NCBI GenBank assembly: GCA_017444825.1 | Contig: JAFSVU010000050.1 | Span: forward strand, 62,001 to 126,000 | DNA length: 64,000 nt | Direction: 5' to 3' | Source: Clostridia bacterium | Lineage (GTDB): Bacteria > Bacillota > Clostridia > UBA1212 | Shown: positions 30,137 to 37,606 of the stretch, one piece after another | Numbering within the stretch: position 1 is the first letter of the stretch | How the letters are laid out: every line of letters starts with the position of its first letter | Made by a program: the position numbers and the translations under genes | The notes under the pieces: model-generated | Database searches by the model: none | The model's input: the letters and a program-made list of their open reading frames with translations, nothing else | Told to the model about the DNA's origin: nothing

Positions 30137-31026
30137 GCCGCTTTTTCCTCACTTAAAACTATTTCTTTATAAAACTCGATCGTTATCTTTCTGAGATCGG
30201 GAGGCAGACGAACCAGGCCTTCCCTCTTGATCTCTTCGGGGACTCCGTAGAAGGGCTCCGCAACAGCTCCCGCAATTGCCGCTATCGTGTCTGTGTCACC
30301 GCCGCAAGCGATTGCCGTCTTTATTACGTCCTCGTAGCTCTCACCTTCAACAAATGCCGACATCGCAACCGGAAGAGCATTCATGCACGTCTCTATGTGT
30401 TCCTGCCACATTGCTATTTCTTCCCACGTCTCTTTGCAAGACCCCGGATATTGCTTCTGAACGTACCTCTTGATACACTCCTTGTTTGCGCCGGTCTTTG
30501 CCATGTAGCCTGCCGTTGCCGTTACGACCGCTCCCTTGATCCCTTCCGGGTGATTGTGAGTGATCTCTGCGCTCCACGTCGCCAGGTCTACCACGTCGTA
30601 AATGTTATTGGCAAACCATATCACCGGGCTGACTCTCATTGCAGATCCGTTGCCGTAGCTGTTGTACGGCTCTTTGTCATTTCCCAGCACCCAGTAAAAG
30701 AACTTGCTTCCATATCCCGCATGCGGATATCTCTGTGCCAGCTCTTTCATTGTCCTTATGAGCTGTTTTTTGAACTCTGCCGCCCACTTGGCTCTTTCCT
30801 CTCCCTCTTCCGGTGTCGGAATTCGTCTCATGCCGCAATACTTCATTATCAGAAGCGCCTGTGCCACTGCGCACGTCATCACGGTGTCGTCCGTGAACTT
30901 GCACTCGTCATATCTGCCTACAAAGCGTAGTCCTTTCTCGCCGCCGAAAAGCTCAAAGTCCTTGCTCCTGTAGTTATTGAACTCAAATCTGCTTCCCGCT
31001 ATATCTCCTATGATTGCCCCTATCAT
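30133..31026 (-). CDS. ADP-ribosylglycohydrolase family protein
   Basis: 297 residues. G-A-I-I-G-D-I-A-G-S-R-F-E near the start, F-T-D-D-T-V near residue 44 and G-G-D-T-D-T near 242 are the magnesium-binding and catalytic blocks of the ARH/DraG family, which removes ADP-ribose from proteins (usually arginine) or other targets. The full length is normal for the family. It is in the early operon, so it would be made before the late effector genes; possible roles are in reversing host or phage ADP-ribosylation. Confidence 0.85.
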   Translation of the reverse strand: MIGAIIGDIAGSRFEFNNYRSKDFELFGGEKGLRFVGRYDECKFTDDTVMTCAVAQALLIMKYCGMRRIPTPEEGEERAKWAAEFKKQLIRTMKELAQRYPHAGYGSKFFYWVLGNDKEPYNSYGNGSAMRVSPVIWFANNIYDVVDLATWSAEITHNHPEGIKGAVVTATAGYMAKTGANKECIKRYVQKQYPGSCKETWEEIAMWQEHIETCMNALPVAMSAFVEGESYEDVIKTAIACGGDTDTIAAIAGAVAEPFYGVPEEIKREGLVRLPPDLRKITIEFYKEIVLSEEKAA

Positions 31027-31247
31027 GCTGTTGCTTCCTTCCTTGCTTGTTCCACGAGCGCCTCATACTGACGCCCCTTTTCAATCAGCTCTTGCTGACG
31101 ATTCCATATCTGCACTGCGTAAAGCCTGCTTATTACACGCTCTCCCTGCTGCCCGCAACACTCGCACCTTACGATCGCCGGGCCTTTTCCTCGCACCTTT
31201 GCGACTCCACTGCACATTGCGCACCTGATTGCTGTCATATCATCCAT
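31023..31247 (-). CDS. Lar-like restriction alleviation protein
   Basis: 74 residues from ATG 31247 (GGAG site). It has C-A-M-C near residue 9, C-E-C-C near 28 and A-V-Q-I-W-N-R-Q near 44: a four-cysteine ribbon followed by the A-x-x-x-W-N-R block typical of Lar-type restriction alleviation proteins and their relatives. The tail is helical. An anti-restriction role is likely from the family but not shown. Confidence 0.58.
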   Translation of the reverse strand: MDDMTAIRCAMCSGVAKVRGKGPAIVRCECCGQQGERVISRLYAVQIWNRQQELIEKGRQYEALVEQARKEATA

Positions 31248-31263
31248 ATCATCGCTCCTTTCA

Positions 31264-31653
31264 TCAGAACGGTACGAAGCCATCGTCCACCGTCTCGGCC
31301 TGTGCTTCCTGTTTGTCCTCTTCCGCCGACTCCGTAGGCGTCTCAGCTCTCCTGCCGCCAAAGCTCCACTCCTGGACGATAACTTCAGGCGCTTTGTGAC
31401 CTTTGCCCTCGTTGTCCTTCCAGGCCTTCACCGTGAGATATCCACGCACCAGGATAAAGTCACCCTTCTTGAAGAATTTTGCAATATTCTCCCCGGGGGA
31501 GCCCCATGCTGCGAAGTCAATGAAGTCCGTCTGAACCTCTTTGCCCATGAGGCGCTTTGCTCCAACTGTAAACGTCGTTACCGGTTTTCCCGTGTTCGTA
31601 TATCTCACTTCCGGATCTCTTGTTATATATCCTGAAACTACTATGCTGTTCAT
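31264..31653 (-). CDS. ssb: Single-stranded DNA-binding protein
   Basis: 129 residues, OB-fold. It starts M-N-S-I-V-V-S-G-Y-I-T-R-D-P-E-V-R-Y, has T-D-F-I-D-F-A-A-W-G and a V-R-G-Y-L-T-V segment, and ends in an acidic tail with D-D-G-F-V-P-F, the SSB C-terminal tip that recruits partner proteins. It coats ssDNA in phage replication and recombination and lies beside rusA. Confidence 0.9.
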   Translation of the reverse strand: MNSIVVSGYITRDPEVRYTNTGKPVTTFTVGAKRLMGKEVQTDFIDFAAWGSPGENIAKFFKKGDFILVRGYLTVKAWKDNEGKGHKAPEVIVQEWSFGGRRAETPTESAEEDKQEAQAETVDDGFVPF

Positions 31654-32087
31654 GCTACATCTTCTCCTTTTCTGATTGTGATCTCTACTCTCGGCTTATC
31701 TGCCGTGTACCTTTTTGTTACTCTCGCATCGACTATCTGTGCGTCGTCGTGCCACGCTATGCCGTTCAGCGCATCTGTTACTATCTTGCCGATATTGTCC
31801 CAGTCAGGCTTCTTTGTCGGCCTTATAAGCTGACTCACCATCTCGTTCTTTTTCTTGTTGCTTGCGCTTGCCGGAATCTTGTGGTATGCCACGATCTCTA
31901 TCTCAACCGGTTCGCCGGCCTCTGCGAAGAAATCGTCGCCCTCTTCTTTGAATACGTACCCGATCCTGGCTTCGCTCAGCTCCGTCTCTTTCGGCGTGTA
32001 CGTTCTCACTCCGTAGGGCGTCCGGGAAAACCTCGGCCTTCCTTTGCCTTGCGGCTCGCCATATACTATGAAATAGATCTCATTCAT
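31650..32087 (-). CDS. rusA: RusA-family Holliday junction resolvase
   Basis: 145 residues. P-Q-G-K-G-R-P-R-F-S near residue 12, K-P-D-W-D-N-I-G-K near 90 and the following D-A-L-N-G dyad with D-D-A-Q-I are the RusA active-site blocks with three metal-binding Asp residues. It cuts Holliday junctions and branched DNA to ready it for packaging. It overlaps ssb by 4 bases. Confidence 0.9.
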   Translation of the reverse strand: MNEIYFIVYGEPQGKGRPRFSRTPYGVRTYTPKETELSEARIGYVFKEEGDDFFAEAGEPVEIEIVAYHKIPASASNKKKNEMVSQLIRPTKKPDWDNIGKIVTDALNGIAWHDDAQIVDARVTKRYTADKPRVEITIRKGEDVA

Positions 32088-32242
32088 GCCGTCTCCCTGT
32101 ACTCGACCCCATAGATATACGTTGTCTTACCTTCTAAGCGTCTCTTACCGAATCTGACCTCATAACCGTTCTTTGCCAGTATGCCGCAGACCCGCTCACG
32201 CTCGCCCGAATCATTTACCTTTAGAAAAATCCACTCGTTCAT
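32084..32242 (-). CDS. Small phage protein between rusA and dnaC
   Basis: 52 residues from ATG 32242. It is beta-rich with L-K-V-N-D-S-G-E-R-E-R-V and Y-G-V-E-Y. The spacing to the flanking genes is tight (4-base overlap with rusA). No motif recognised; the small size makes a regulatory or partner role possible. Confidence 0.45.
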   Translation of the reverse strand: MNEWIFLKVNDSGERERVCGILAKNGYEVRFGKRRLEGKTTYIYGVEYRETA

Positions 32243-32256
32243 ACCTCTTCCTTTCC

Positions 32257-33108
32257 TTAGCTCACCTTTGTTAGTGCCAGCATATCCGCATATCTGTCCC
32301 TGGCCTCGTTCATGCGTCTCGACTGCCCCGTGAACTGTAGCGGAAAGCACGTCTGGAAGATCCTGTCGTATAGCCTCTTCTGCCTCATGTCTGCCGCTCC
32401 CTTCATTTCGGCCAGCGTCATGTTGGTTGTGTAGATAACCGGCTTGCTTGCCTTGTACCTTGCGTCTATGACCGCATACACCTTCTCCGCCGCAAAGTCC
32501 GTAGACCTCTCGGTTCCCAGGTCGTCAAGTATAAGCAGATCTACGTTTCTTACCCGCTCCATCAGCTCTTCTTCCTGCTCGTTGTTGTAGCCTCCGACCT
32601 TTTGGAACAGATTCGCAAGCGAGATCGCATATACCGTTCTGCCTTTTGCAAGGAGCTCATTTCCGATAACACTCGCCGTGTACGTCTTGCCGGTGCCTAC
32701 ATCGCCCCAAAAGAGCAACCCTTGATTCCGCTCCAGCATTTCCGGGAACTGCGCCACGTAGTTTTTCGCCAGGTTATACGCACCCCGGTTTTCGGTCTGT
32801 ACGTCAAAGCTCTTCAGATCTGCGTCCTCGTATGCCTTTTCAATGCCGCTGTTTTCTCTGTTCCGGGCAAGTCTCATTTCTCTCTCCTCGTCCTCTCTGC
32901 GTTTCTTCTCGTTGTCGTAGGCGTCCCGCTCACACTTGCACATTCTTGTAACAAAAAGCTTGCCGTCCTTGACGTCTATGTACTCCCTTCGGGGCTCCCT
33001 GCATTGTCCGCAATACAGAACCTCTCCCTCGAACCAATCGCCTTCATGGATCTGCTGCGTGCGTATTACGCAGTTTGCTATGGCCTGAACATCATCTATT
33101 CTTCCCAT
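32257..33108 (-). CDS. DnaC-type helicase loader
   Basis: 283 residues from ATG 33108 (AGGAGG nine bases upstream; the GTG at 33117 is too close to that site). The N-terminal part has C-G-Q-C and a C-K-C cluster, likely one zinc site. The AAA+ domain shows F-W-G-D-V-G-T-G-K-T, D-L-L-I-L-D-D-L-G near residue 190, and Y-T-T-N. It loads the replicative helicase at the phage origin. Its neighbour is a DnaD-like initiator. Confidence 0.85.
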   Translation of the reverse strand: MGRIDDVQAIANCVIRTQQIHEGDWFEGEVLYCGQCREPRREYIDVKDGKLFVTRMCKCERDAYDNEKKRREDEEREMRLARNRENSGIEKAYEDADLKSFDVQTENRGAYNLAKNYVAQFPEMLERNQGLLFWGDVGTGKTYTASVIGNELLAKGRTVYAISLANLFQKVGGYNNEQEEELMERVRNVDLLILDDLGTERSTDFAAEKVYAVIDARYKASKPVIYTTNMTLAEMKGAADMRQKRLYDRIFQTCFPLQFTGQSRRMNEARDRYADMLALTKVS

Positions 33109-33122
33109 GTCGCTCACCCTCC

Positions 33123-33725
33123 TTAGCTGAATGGATTCTCATCCGGGTTTGCATAAGCGCCTTTGCCTCTTACTATAAGCCCCGGGAACTCCTGCTCGAC
33201 TTTCTTGACGACCCAGGTTAGGATCGCTCTGTAATCGCTCTTGTACTTCTTCCCTGAGCTACCCTTGTAATTGTCAAGAACTTCAACCATCTTGTCCGCA
33301 GCCGTTCTTCCGTAGAGATCCGCAAGCGTCTCGAACTCCTTTGTCGTCATCTCCACGAACTCGCCGTACTTGAGCTTCTGCGGCTTCTCGGCCTTCTCTT
33401 TCCTATTCTCGCTCCGGCTCTCGCTGAAGGCGGCGCTTTGTAGCATTGCCTCTGCAAGCCTTACATTTTGATAGCCTTTCTCGGTCCTTCGGAACATCGC
33501 CCTTACTACCGCATCGTTCCTTGCGATCGCATTCATGCTCTCTTCCGGAACCGCACCCATGCCCGCTTGCATGCAGAGCAGTCTCAAGAACTTTCCCGCC
33601 TGAAGATCCGACATGCAGAGTAGTTCAGAACTTAGAGCTTCAAAATCAACCTTTACAGTCTTGCTCACTTTGTCCTCGCTTTCTTTGACGCCCAAAGCCT
33701 TCATTTCTTCGGGCGTCAGCCTCAT
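33123..33725 (-). CDS. DnaD-like phage replication protein
   Basis: 200 residues from ATG 33725. The first half resembles a DnaD/phage initiator winged helix. The second half has the pattern Y-G-E-F-V-E-M-T, L-A-D-L-Y-G, K-M-V-E-V-L-D-N-Y-K-G-S-S-G-K-K-Y-K-S-D-Y-x-A-I, common in phage replisome organisers. The ending is proline- and asparagine-rich. The upstream in-frame extension has no site and is not used. Confidence 0.66.
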   Translation of the reverse strand: MRLTPEEMKALGVKESEDKVSKTVKVDFEALSSELLCMSDLQAGKFLRLLCMQAGMGAVPEESMNAIARNDAVVRAMFRRTEKGYQNVRLAEAMLQSAAFSESRSENRKEKAEKPQKLKYGEFVEMTTKEFETLADLYGRTAADKMVEVLDNYKGSSGKKYKSDYRAILTWVVKKVEQEFPGLIVRGKGAYANPDENPFS

Positions 33726-33732
33726 GCACCAC

Positions 33733-34635
33733 TTACTCTGCGCTTTTTTCAGGCACCTCGACGGCCTCCGTACTCTCGTCATCGTCAAACGGATTGTCGA
33801 GCCCGTCAACGTAGTCAAACGTCAGATTTTCCATGATCTCGTTATAAACACTCAGTTTTAATCCCGCTGTGCTCTTAATACCTCTCTGCGCAAGCAGGGT
33901 CTTAACCATCTCGCTCCCGGCGTCCTTAGATCCGCAGAGCTCAACCGCCTTTGCAAACATTGCCACCCGCTCCTGCTGTGTAATGACTCTGTCCTCTTCG
34001 GCAATCTCGGCAACTATGACCTCGCCTCCGGGCTGTGCCGTCGGCTTCAGATCTTCGGCTTTGAACTCCTTCGGTGCAATCTCTTCCGGTGTATAGAGGC
34101 CTTGGAAGTCTCTCGGGAACGCTTCTCTGAGTGCCTGCGAGATCGCTACCTTCTCGATCATCATTGCCGGTTTCTCCTTCCATACCGAATTGCCCTTGTC
34201 GTATTCCCTGAAGGCGCATTCCTTGTAAATCGCAATATCTCTCTCGTGCTTCCACTTGTGAACCCTGCACCATCCCCCAAGAATCTGTTCCCCGGGATAA
34301 AGGCAAGCGCCGTCCTTCTTAATGATCTCATTTCCACGCTGAACCACGATTCCCGACTCCTTGTAGAGATATTCGGGGTTTTCTTCGGCTCTCCTCTTGT
34401 ACGTGTCGTAACCAACCACCATGCTTGCCGGCTGTTTATCGCCGTACTTGATTAAGTACACCTCTCCGTTCACAAACGGATTGAGCTTCTGTGCTTCGCA
34501 AAGCTTGAGGAAGAGAACTATCTCCTGCTCCGAAACTGCGCCGTTGCCTCTTACGAGATACTTTTTGACGATCTCCGGGGAAAGCTCAACCGTCCCCAAT
34601 GTCGTCTCATACTTCACAATGTCTGTCCCTGCCAT
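33733..34635 (-). CDS. RecT/Bet-family ssDNA-annealing recombinase
   Basis: 300 residues from ATG 34635 (GGAG site). It has L-N-P-F-V-N-G-E-V-Y-L-I-K-Y-G, V-V-G-Y-D-T-Y-K-R-R, W-C-R-V-H and M-I-E-K-V-A-I-S-Q-A-L-R-E-A-F-P, the conserved order of the Bet/RecT family. It anneals complementary single strands in phage recombination. An acidic C-terminal region of about 100 residues is common in this group. It pairs with the nuclease gene two genes upstream. Confidence 0.88.
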   Translation of the reverse strand: MAGTDIVKYETTLGTVELSPEIVKKYLVRGNGAVSEQEIVLFLKLCEAQKLNPFVNGEVYLIKYGDKQPASMVVGYDTYKRRAEENPEYLYKESGIVVQRGNEIIKKDGACLYPGEQILGGWCRVHKWKHERDIAIYKECAFREYDKGNSVWKEKPAMMIEKVAISQALREAFPRDFQGLYTPEEIAPKEFKAEDLKPTAQPGGEVIVAEIAEEDRVITQQERVAMFAKAVELCGSKDAGSEMVKTLLAQRGIKSTAGLKLSVYNEIMENLTFDYVDGLDNPFDDDESTEAVEVPEKSAE

Positions 34636-34639
34636 AGCC

Positions 34640-35326
34640 TTATCTCCTTGCAACTACTTTATTGTCAACCGTGTACTCAATACCCGGTATTTTGATCGTG
34701 CCCTTTGTCGCTCTTATGAGCCTCATTACCGCTGCTTCGTCGACCGGACGGATCATTACTCCCGCCATCTCTGTCGGCACCTCTGCGTAGCTTATGGACG
34801 TGATCTTCCAGTCCTTACGCATTGATATACCGTCCGCTTTTGTCGCATTTGCTTCAACGGTCATCATATTTCCGACCGACTCTGTCGCTATGGCCTCGTC
34901 AACCATTGCGCTTGCGTCCTGTCCCTGGGCTTCGAGCTTTGCCGCCTCAGCCATAAGCCTCTCAGCCTCTGCCCTTGCCGCCGCTCTGAGTGCCTCTTCC
35001 TGGCGGCGTCTCTCGGCTTCCTTTTCTGCGAGATAGTCACCCATCAGCTTCTTCAGCGCATCCGCATACTTTTTCACCGGTTTGGTGTAGGACGCTTCCT
35101 CGTCGCAGATCTTCTTGTGCTCTTCGTGAGCCCTCTTCTTGGCGTCTGCGTAGTATTCCACTACCTCGGCCTCGAAAGCCTTCAGAACTCGCACCGTGTC
35201 TGCGATATACTGGTACTCGCCGTCGTCCTTGATAGGCTTCAGGCTCTCAATCGGCCTTGCGGCGATCTTCTCTGCCGTCTCAATAAATCTCTGTTCTTTG
35301 GTTTGGTCTCTTACAATTAACTCCAT
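34640..35326 (-). CDS. Coiled-coil recombination-associated protein (DUF1351-like)
   Basis: 228 residues, a central long coiled coil (residues about 70-140, rich in Glu, Lys, Arg, Ala) flanked by short globular parts. I recall a DUF1351-type annotation for such proteins, which sit between the RecT-like and nuclease genes in Clostridia and staphylococcal phages. It ends 4 bases before the RecT gene start. It may scaffold the recombination proteins. Confidence 0.6.
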   Translation of the reverse strand: MELIVRDQTKEQRFIETAEKIAARPIESLKPIKDDGEYQYIADTVRVLKAFEAEVVEYYADAKKRAHEEHKKICDEEASYTKPVKKYADALKKLMGDYLAEKEAERRRQEEALRAAARAEAERLMAEAAKLEAQGQDASAMVDEAIATESVGNMMTVEANATKADGISMRKDWKITSISYAEVPTEMAGVMIRPVDEAAVMRLIRATKGTIKIPGIEYTVDNKVVARR

Positions 35327-35353
35327 TTTTGTGCTTCCTTCCTTTTTTGTAAT

Positions 35354-35962
35354 TTATGCTGCGTGCTTCCTAATGAACCGGTCCATTTTGAATAGACCCA
35401 AGAAAACATCCCAGCTTTCCAACTCATTTCCTTGCCTTATAAATTTGTAATTCCCGTCCTTGCTGACGTGTAATATTGCTGTGTAACTGATCTTGACGCC
35501 CTGACTCTCAAGCGCCTTACGATATGCTATGAGCTGGACCGCCGTGAGCACCGGCTGTATCTGTGCCGTTGTCTTGTAGTCCACCAGGACGGTCTCGCCG
35601 TTTATCTCGGCAATCAGATCTGCCGTCCCTGCGTAGCAGTATAGCTTGTGATAGAATCTCTGTTCGGTCGCAATTGGTTTGACCTTAAAATCTGCGTAAA
35701 ACTTCTTTAACCCTTCGAGATATCCTGCGTACTCTTCCGGGATATCCTCGTAACCGTAATCGGCGTAGATCTCAAATGCTTCGTGAACCGTCGTTCCCTT
35801 ATCCGCCGCACCTCTCAGTGCGACCTCGCTGACGTCCTTGTATATCTCCATGACAAGCGGCTTCATAAGCTGTGTGACCGAAGGCCACTTGACTCCGGAT
35901 ATCTTGTAGACGTGCTCCTTTTCGTCAAACATCAGATCTTCGCATAGACCTTTAATCTTCAT
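35354..35962 (-). CDS. PD-(D/E)XK nuclease (RecB/Cas4-like)
   Basis: 202 residues. H-E-A-F-E-I-Y near residue 60, G-T-A-D-L-I-A-E-I near 111, then V-D-Y-K-T-T near 126: the ordered H...D...D-Y-K blocks of the RecB-like exonuclease fold. It likely makes 3' overhangs that the RecT-like protein then binds. It overlaps the 3D-domain gene by 4 bases. Confidence 0.8.
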   Translation of the reverse strand: MKIKGLCEDLMFDEKEHVYKISGVKWPSVTQLMKPLVMEIYKDVSEVALRGAADKGTTVHEAFEIYADYGYEDIPEEYAGYLEGLKKFYADFKVKPIATEQRFYHKLYCYAGTADLIAEINGETVLVDYKTTAQIQPVLTAVQLIAYRKALESQGVKISYTAILHVSKDGNYKFIRQGNELESWDVFLGLFKMDRFIRKHAA

Positions 35963-36651
35963 CGACCGTCACCCCACTCTAAGATCTCAAGTGTAACCAC
36001 CTGAACGCCCCAATCGCTCGCTTGCTGAACGTCATCGCCAAAGTAAATGTCGATCCAGCCTGTGCAGCCTCTCTTGTCGGCCATCGCCTGAGTGCGAGTG
36101 ATCGTCGCCTTTGACGCTGTGTCTACTACTATCTTTTCGCCAAATCCCTGAATGTAGACCCTGGTGCCGTAGGGCAGAACCGAAAGATCCGCCGCTATTG
36201 CGTTTGCCGGTAACGGCTGACCGTACTTGCAGTCTACTGCGCCGTAGCCGCCGTTCTCTTCCCATGCTGAGCTGTACCCGGTCGCCAGGAAGGAATACAG
36301 AATCGTTTCCGGAACTTCTTCCACCTCTTCGGGCTCTTCGACAATCTCCACGACCTGCTCTGGCTTCGTATCGCTTGCGAGAGCCACCATAGATTTCTTT
36401 GCAATCACGAGGCTAAGTAAATTTACCCTTTTCTCTAAACGGTGCATACGTGCGTTGTATGCGTCATTTGGTGCCTCTACGGTGACAACCTTTAATTCCT
36501 GATCGTCAACCATCTTCTTGTCCCCCGCCATCGCCTGTATTATCAGGCCGAACGCCATCATCGTGATCGCTCCGATTATTGCGGACACTGCCCAAAGGGC
36601 TATCGTTATCTTTGCCTTCTGCGGCATTCTGTATTTCTTCTTTTGTATCAT
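35959..36651 (-). CDS. Membrane-anchored 3D-domain protein (cell-wall hydrolase-like)
   Basis: 230 residues. An N-terminal transmembrane helix at about 17-40 follows a basic start, then a linker and an acidic stretch (E-E-P-E-E-V-E-E-V-P-E). The last 110 residues have F-L-A-T-G-Y-S, A-A-D-L-S-V-L-P-Y-G-T-R-V-Y-I and W-I-D-I-Y, the 3D-domain/double-psi barrel of muralytic enzymes such as MltA-type proteins. This is unusual in a phage early operon. Superinfection exclusion at the wall or a role in entry is possible. ATG at 36651 has GGGGG upstream. Confidence 0.7.
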   Translation of the reverse strand: MIQKKKYRMPQKAKITIALWAVSAIIGAITMMAFGLIIQAMAGDKKMVDDQELKVVTVEAPNDAYNARMHRLEKRVNLLSLVIAKKSMVALASDTKPEQVVEIVEEPEEVEEVPETILYSFLATGYSSAWEENGGYGAVDCKYGQPLPANAIAADLSVLPYGTRVYIQGFGEKIVVDTASKATITRTQAMADKRGCTGWIDIYFGDDVQQASDWGVQVVTLEILEWGDGR

Positions 36652-36722
36652 CTTGAATTCCCCCTGCTAAGATTCCAATATTGATTTTGCTTTCCATTGT
36701 CCTTGCCTTGCCTTTCATTTCG

Positions 36723-36941
36723 TCAACCCTTCAATTCGAGCTTCCCATCGAAGAAGATTGCGTTGAATTGTTCGTAATTCATATCGAGCATTTTCGCTAT
36801 GATAATCTTCTCGTTGTCGTCGAAGGACGTATCACCACGTTCCTTGGTTGAGTATGACGACATAGCCTTCCCGATTGCCTGCGCCATATCCTGGACCGTG
36901 TAGCCCTTCAGCACTCTCAACGCCTTTAGTTGTCTGCTCAT
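36723..36941 (-). CDS. Cro-like helix-turn-helix regulator
   Basis: 72 residues from ATG 36941 (GAGG site; the longer frame above is not used). The XRE-type HTH has L-K-A-L-R-V-L-K-G-Y-T-V-Q-D-M-A-Q-A-I-G. It is the first gene of the leftward early operon, across from the repressor, so by position it is a Cro-type regulator or an excision/switch factor. Confidence 0.72.
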   Translation of the reverse strand: MSRQLKALRVLKGYTVQDMAQAIGKAMSSYSTKERGDTSFDDNEKIIIAKMLDMNYEQFNAIFFDGKLELKG

Positions 36942-37005
36942 GTCCTTGCACCTCGCTTTCTTGTCATTTGTGTCTTGATTCTGTATGTAATCACTTGACA
37001 CTCCT

Positions 37006-37034
37006 ATTGTACGATTCTTTTTGCAGTTTGTCAA
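37006..37034 (-). promoter_or_regulatory. Leftward early promoter of the lysogeny switch
   Basis: On the minus strand TTGACA (37029-37034), 17 bases, TACAAT (37006-37011); the -35 box is perfect. The -10 octamer reads CGTACAAT, identical to that of the repressor promoter facing it. The 5' leader to the cro-like gene is about 55 bases. Confidence 0.8.
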
Positions 37035-37151
37035 TACCTTTTTTCAAAAAAAATTCTAAATATAATCACAATTTCGTATTTTCTGAATATATTTTTGTCG
37101 CATAGACTCTCTTTGACCATAAAACGCATAAGGTTCAAAGTGCCCGAAGTA

Positions 37152-37180
37152 TTTACAAAAATTTCTAAAAAGCGTACAAT
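37152..37180 (+). promoter_or_regulatory. Repressor promoter of the lysogeny switch
   Basis: TTTACA (37152-37157), 17 bases, TACAAT (37175-37180), CGTACAAT as in the opposite promoter. The predicted start is close to 37187, leaving a leader of about 15 bases with GGAGGTG as the ribosome binding site. Confidence 0.8.
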
Positions 37181-37201
37181 TTGACTCGGAGGTGATAATA
37201 T

Positions 37202-37570
37202 ATGATCGAATTCGCAGAAAGGCTGTCTCAAGTCTTAGAAGCACGAGGAATGTCCCAACGTTCTATATGCATGAAGGCAGGAATTGCGCAAAGCACGCTT
37301 TCTAAATACACCCAACCGGAATGCACCCCTACCAACTACGAATCACTCCGGAAGATTGCTGAAACGCTCAACGTCTCTACAGATTATTTGTTAGGAATTA
37401 CAAATTCGGAGGTGCCCATCCCCGATATGCCGATGGACGTCCAGCTCATTATCAATGCTTACAAAAAGATGACAAAGGATGACAGAGATCTTCTTTGGGC
37501 GCTACTCTGGAAATACATCGCTCCGGTTGATCGTGAATTCCTGCCCATTGCAATCACTCAAAAATCCTGA
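37202..37570 (+). CDS. Phage repressor (CI-like, XRE family)
   Basis: 122 residues. The N-terminal HTH has G-M-S-Q-R-S-I-C-M-K-A-G-I-A-Q-S-T-L-S-K-Y; the C-terminal part is short and lacks a self-cleaving peptidase domain. ATG at 37202 has GGAGGTG seven bases upstream. It is divergent from the cro-like gene and precedes the integrase, the usual place of the prophage repressor. How it is inactivated is unclear, since no peptidase domain is seen. Confidence 0.8.
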   Translation: MIEFAERLSQVLEARGMSQRSICMKAGIAQSTLSKYTQPECTPTNYESLRKIAETLNVSTDYLLGITNSEVPIPDMPMDVQLIINAYKKMTKDDRDLLWALLWKYIAPVDREFLPIAITQKS

Positions 37571-37574
37571 TCTT

Positions 37575-37598
37575 AGCGCCGCTTAGCCGGCGCTTTTC
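37575..37598 (+). terminator. Hairpin between repressor and integrase
   Basis: AGCGCC pairs with GGCGCT (37575-37580 with 37589-37594), followed by TTTTCT. It ends the repressor transcript and leaves the integrase with little read-through. Confidence 0.65.
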
Positions 37599-37606
37599 TA
37601 ACTGAC

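Noticed and set aside
36506..36697. 63-residue frame on minus overlapping the 3D-domain gene
   Set aside because: It overlaps most of the N-terminal part of the 3D-domain gene in another frame, the protein is of low complexity, and the 3D-domain gene has the better ribosome binding site. It could still be a short leader.
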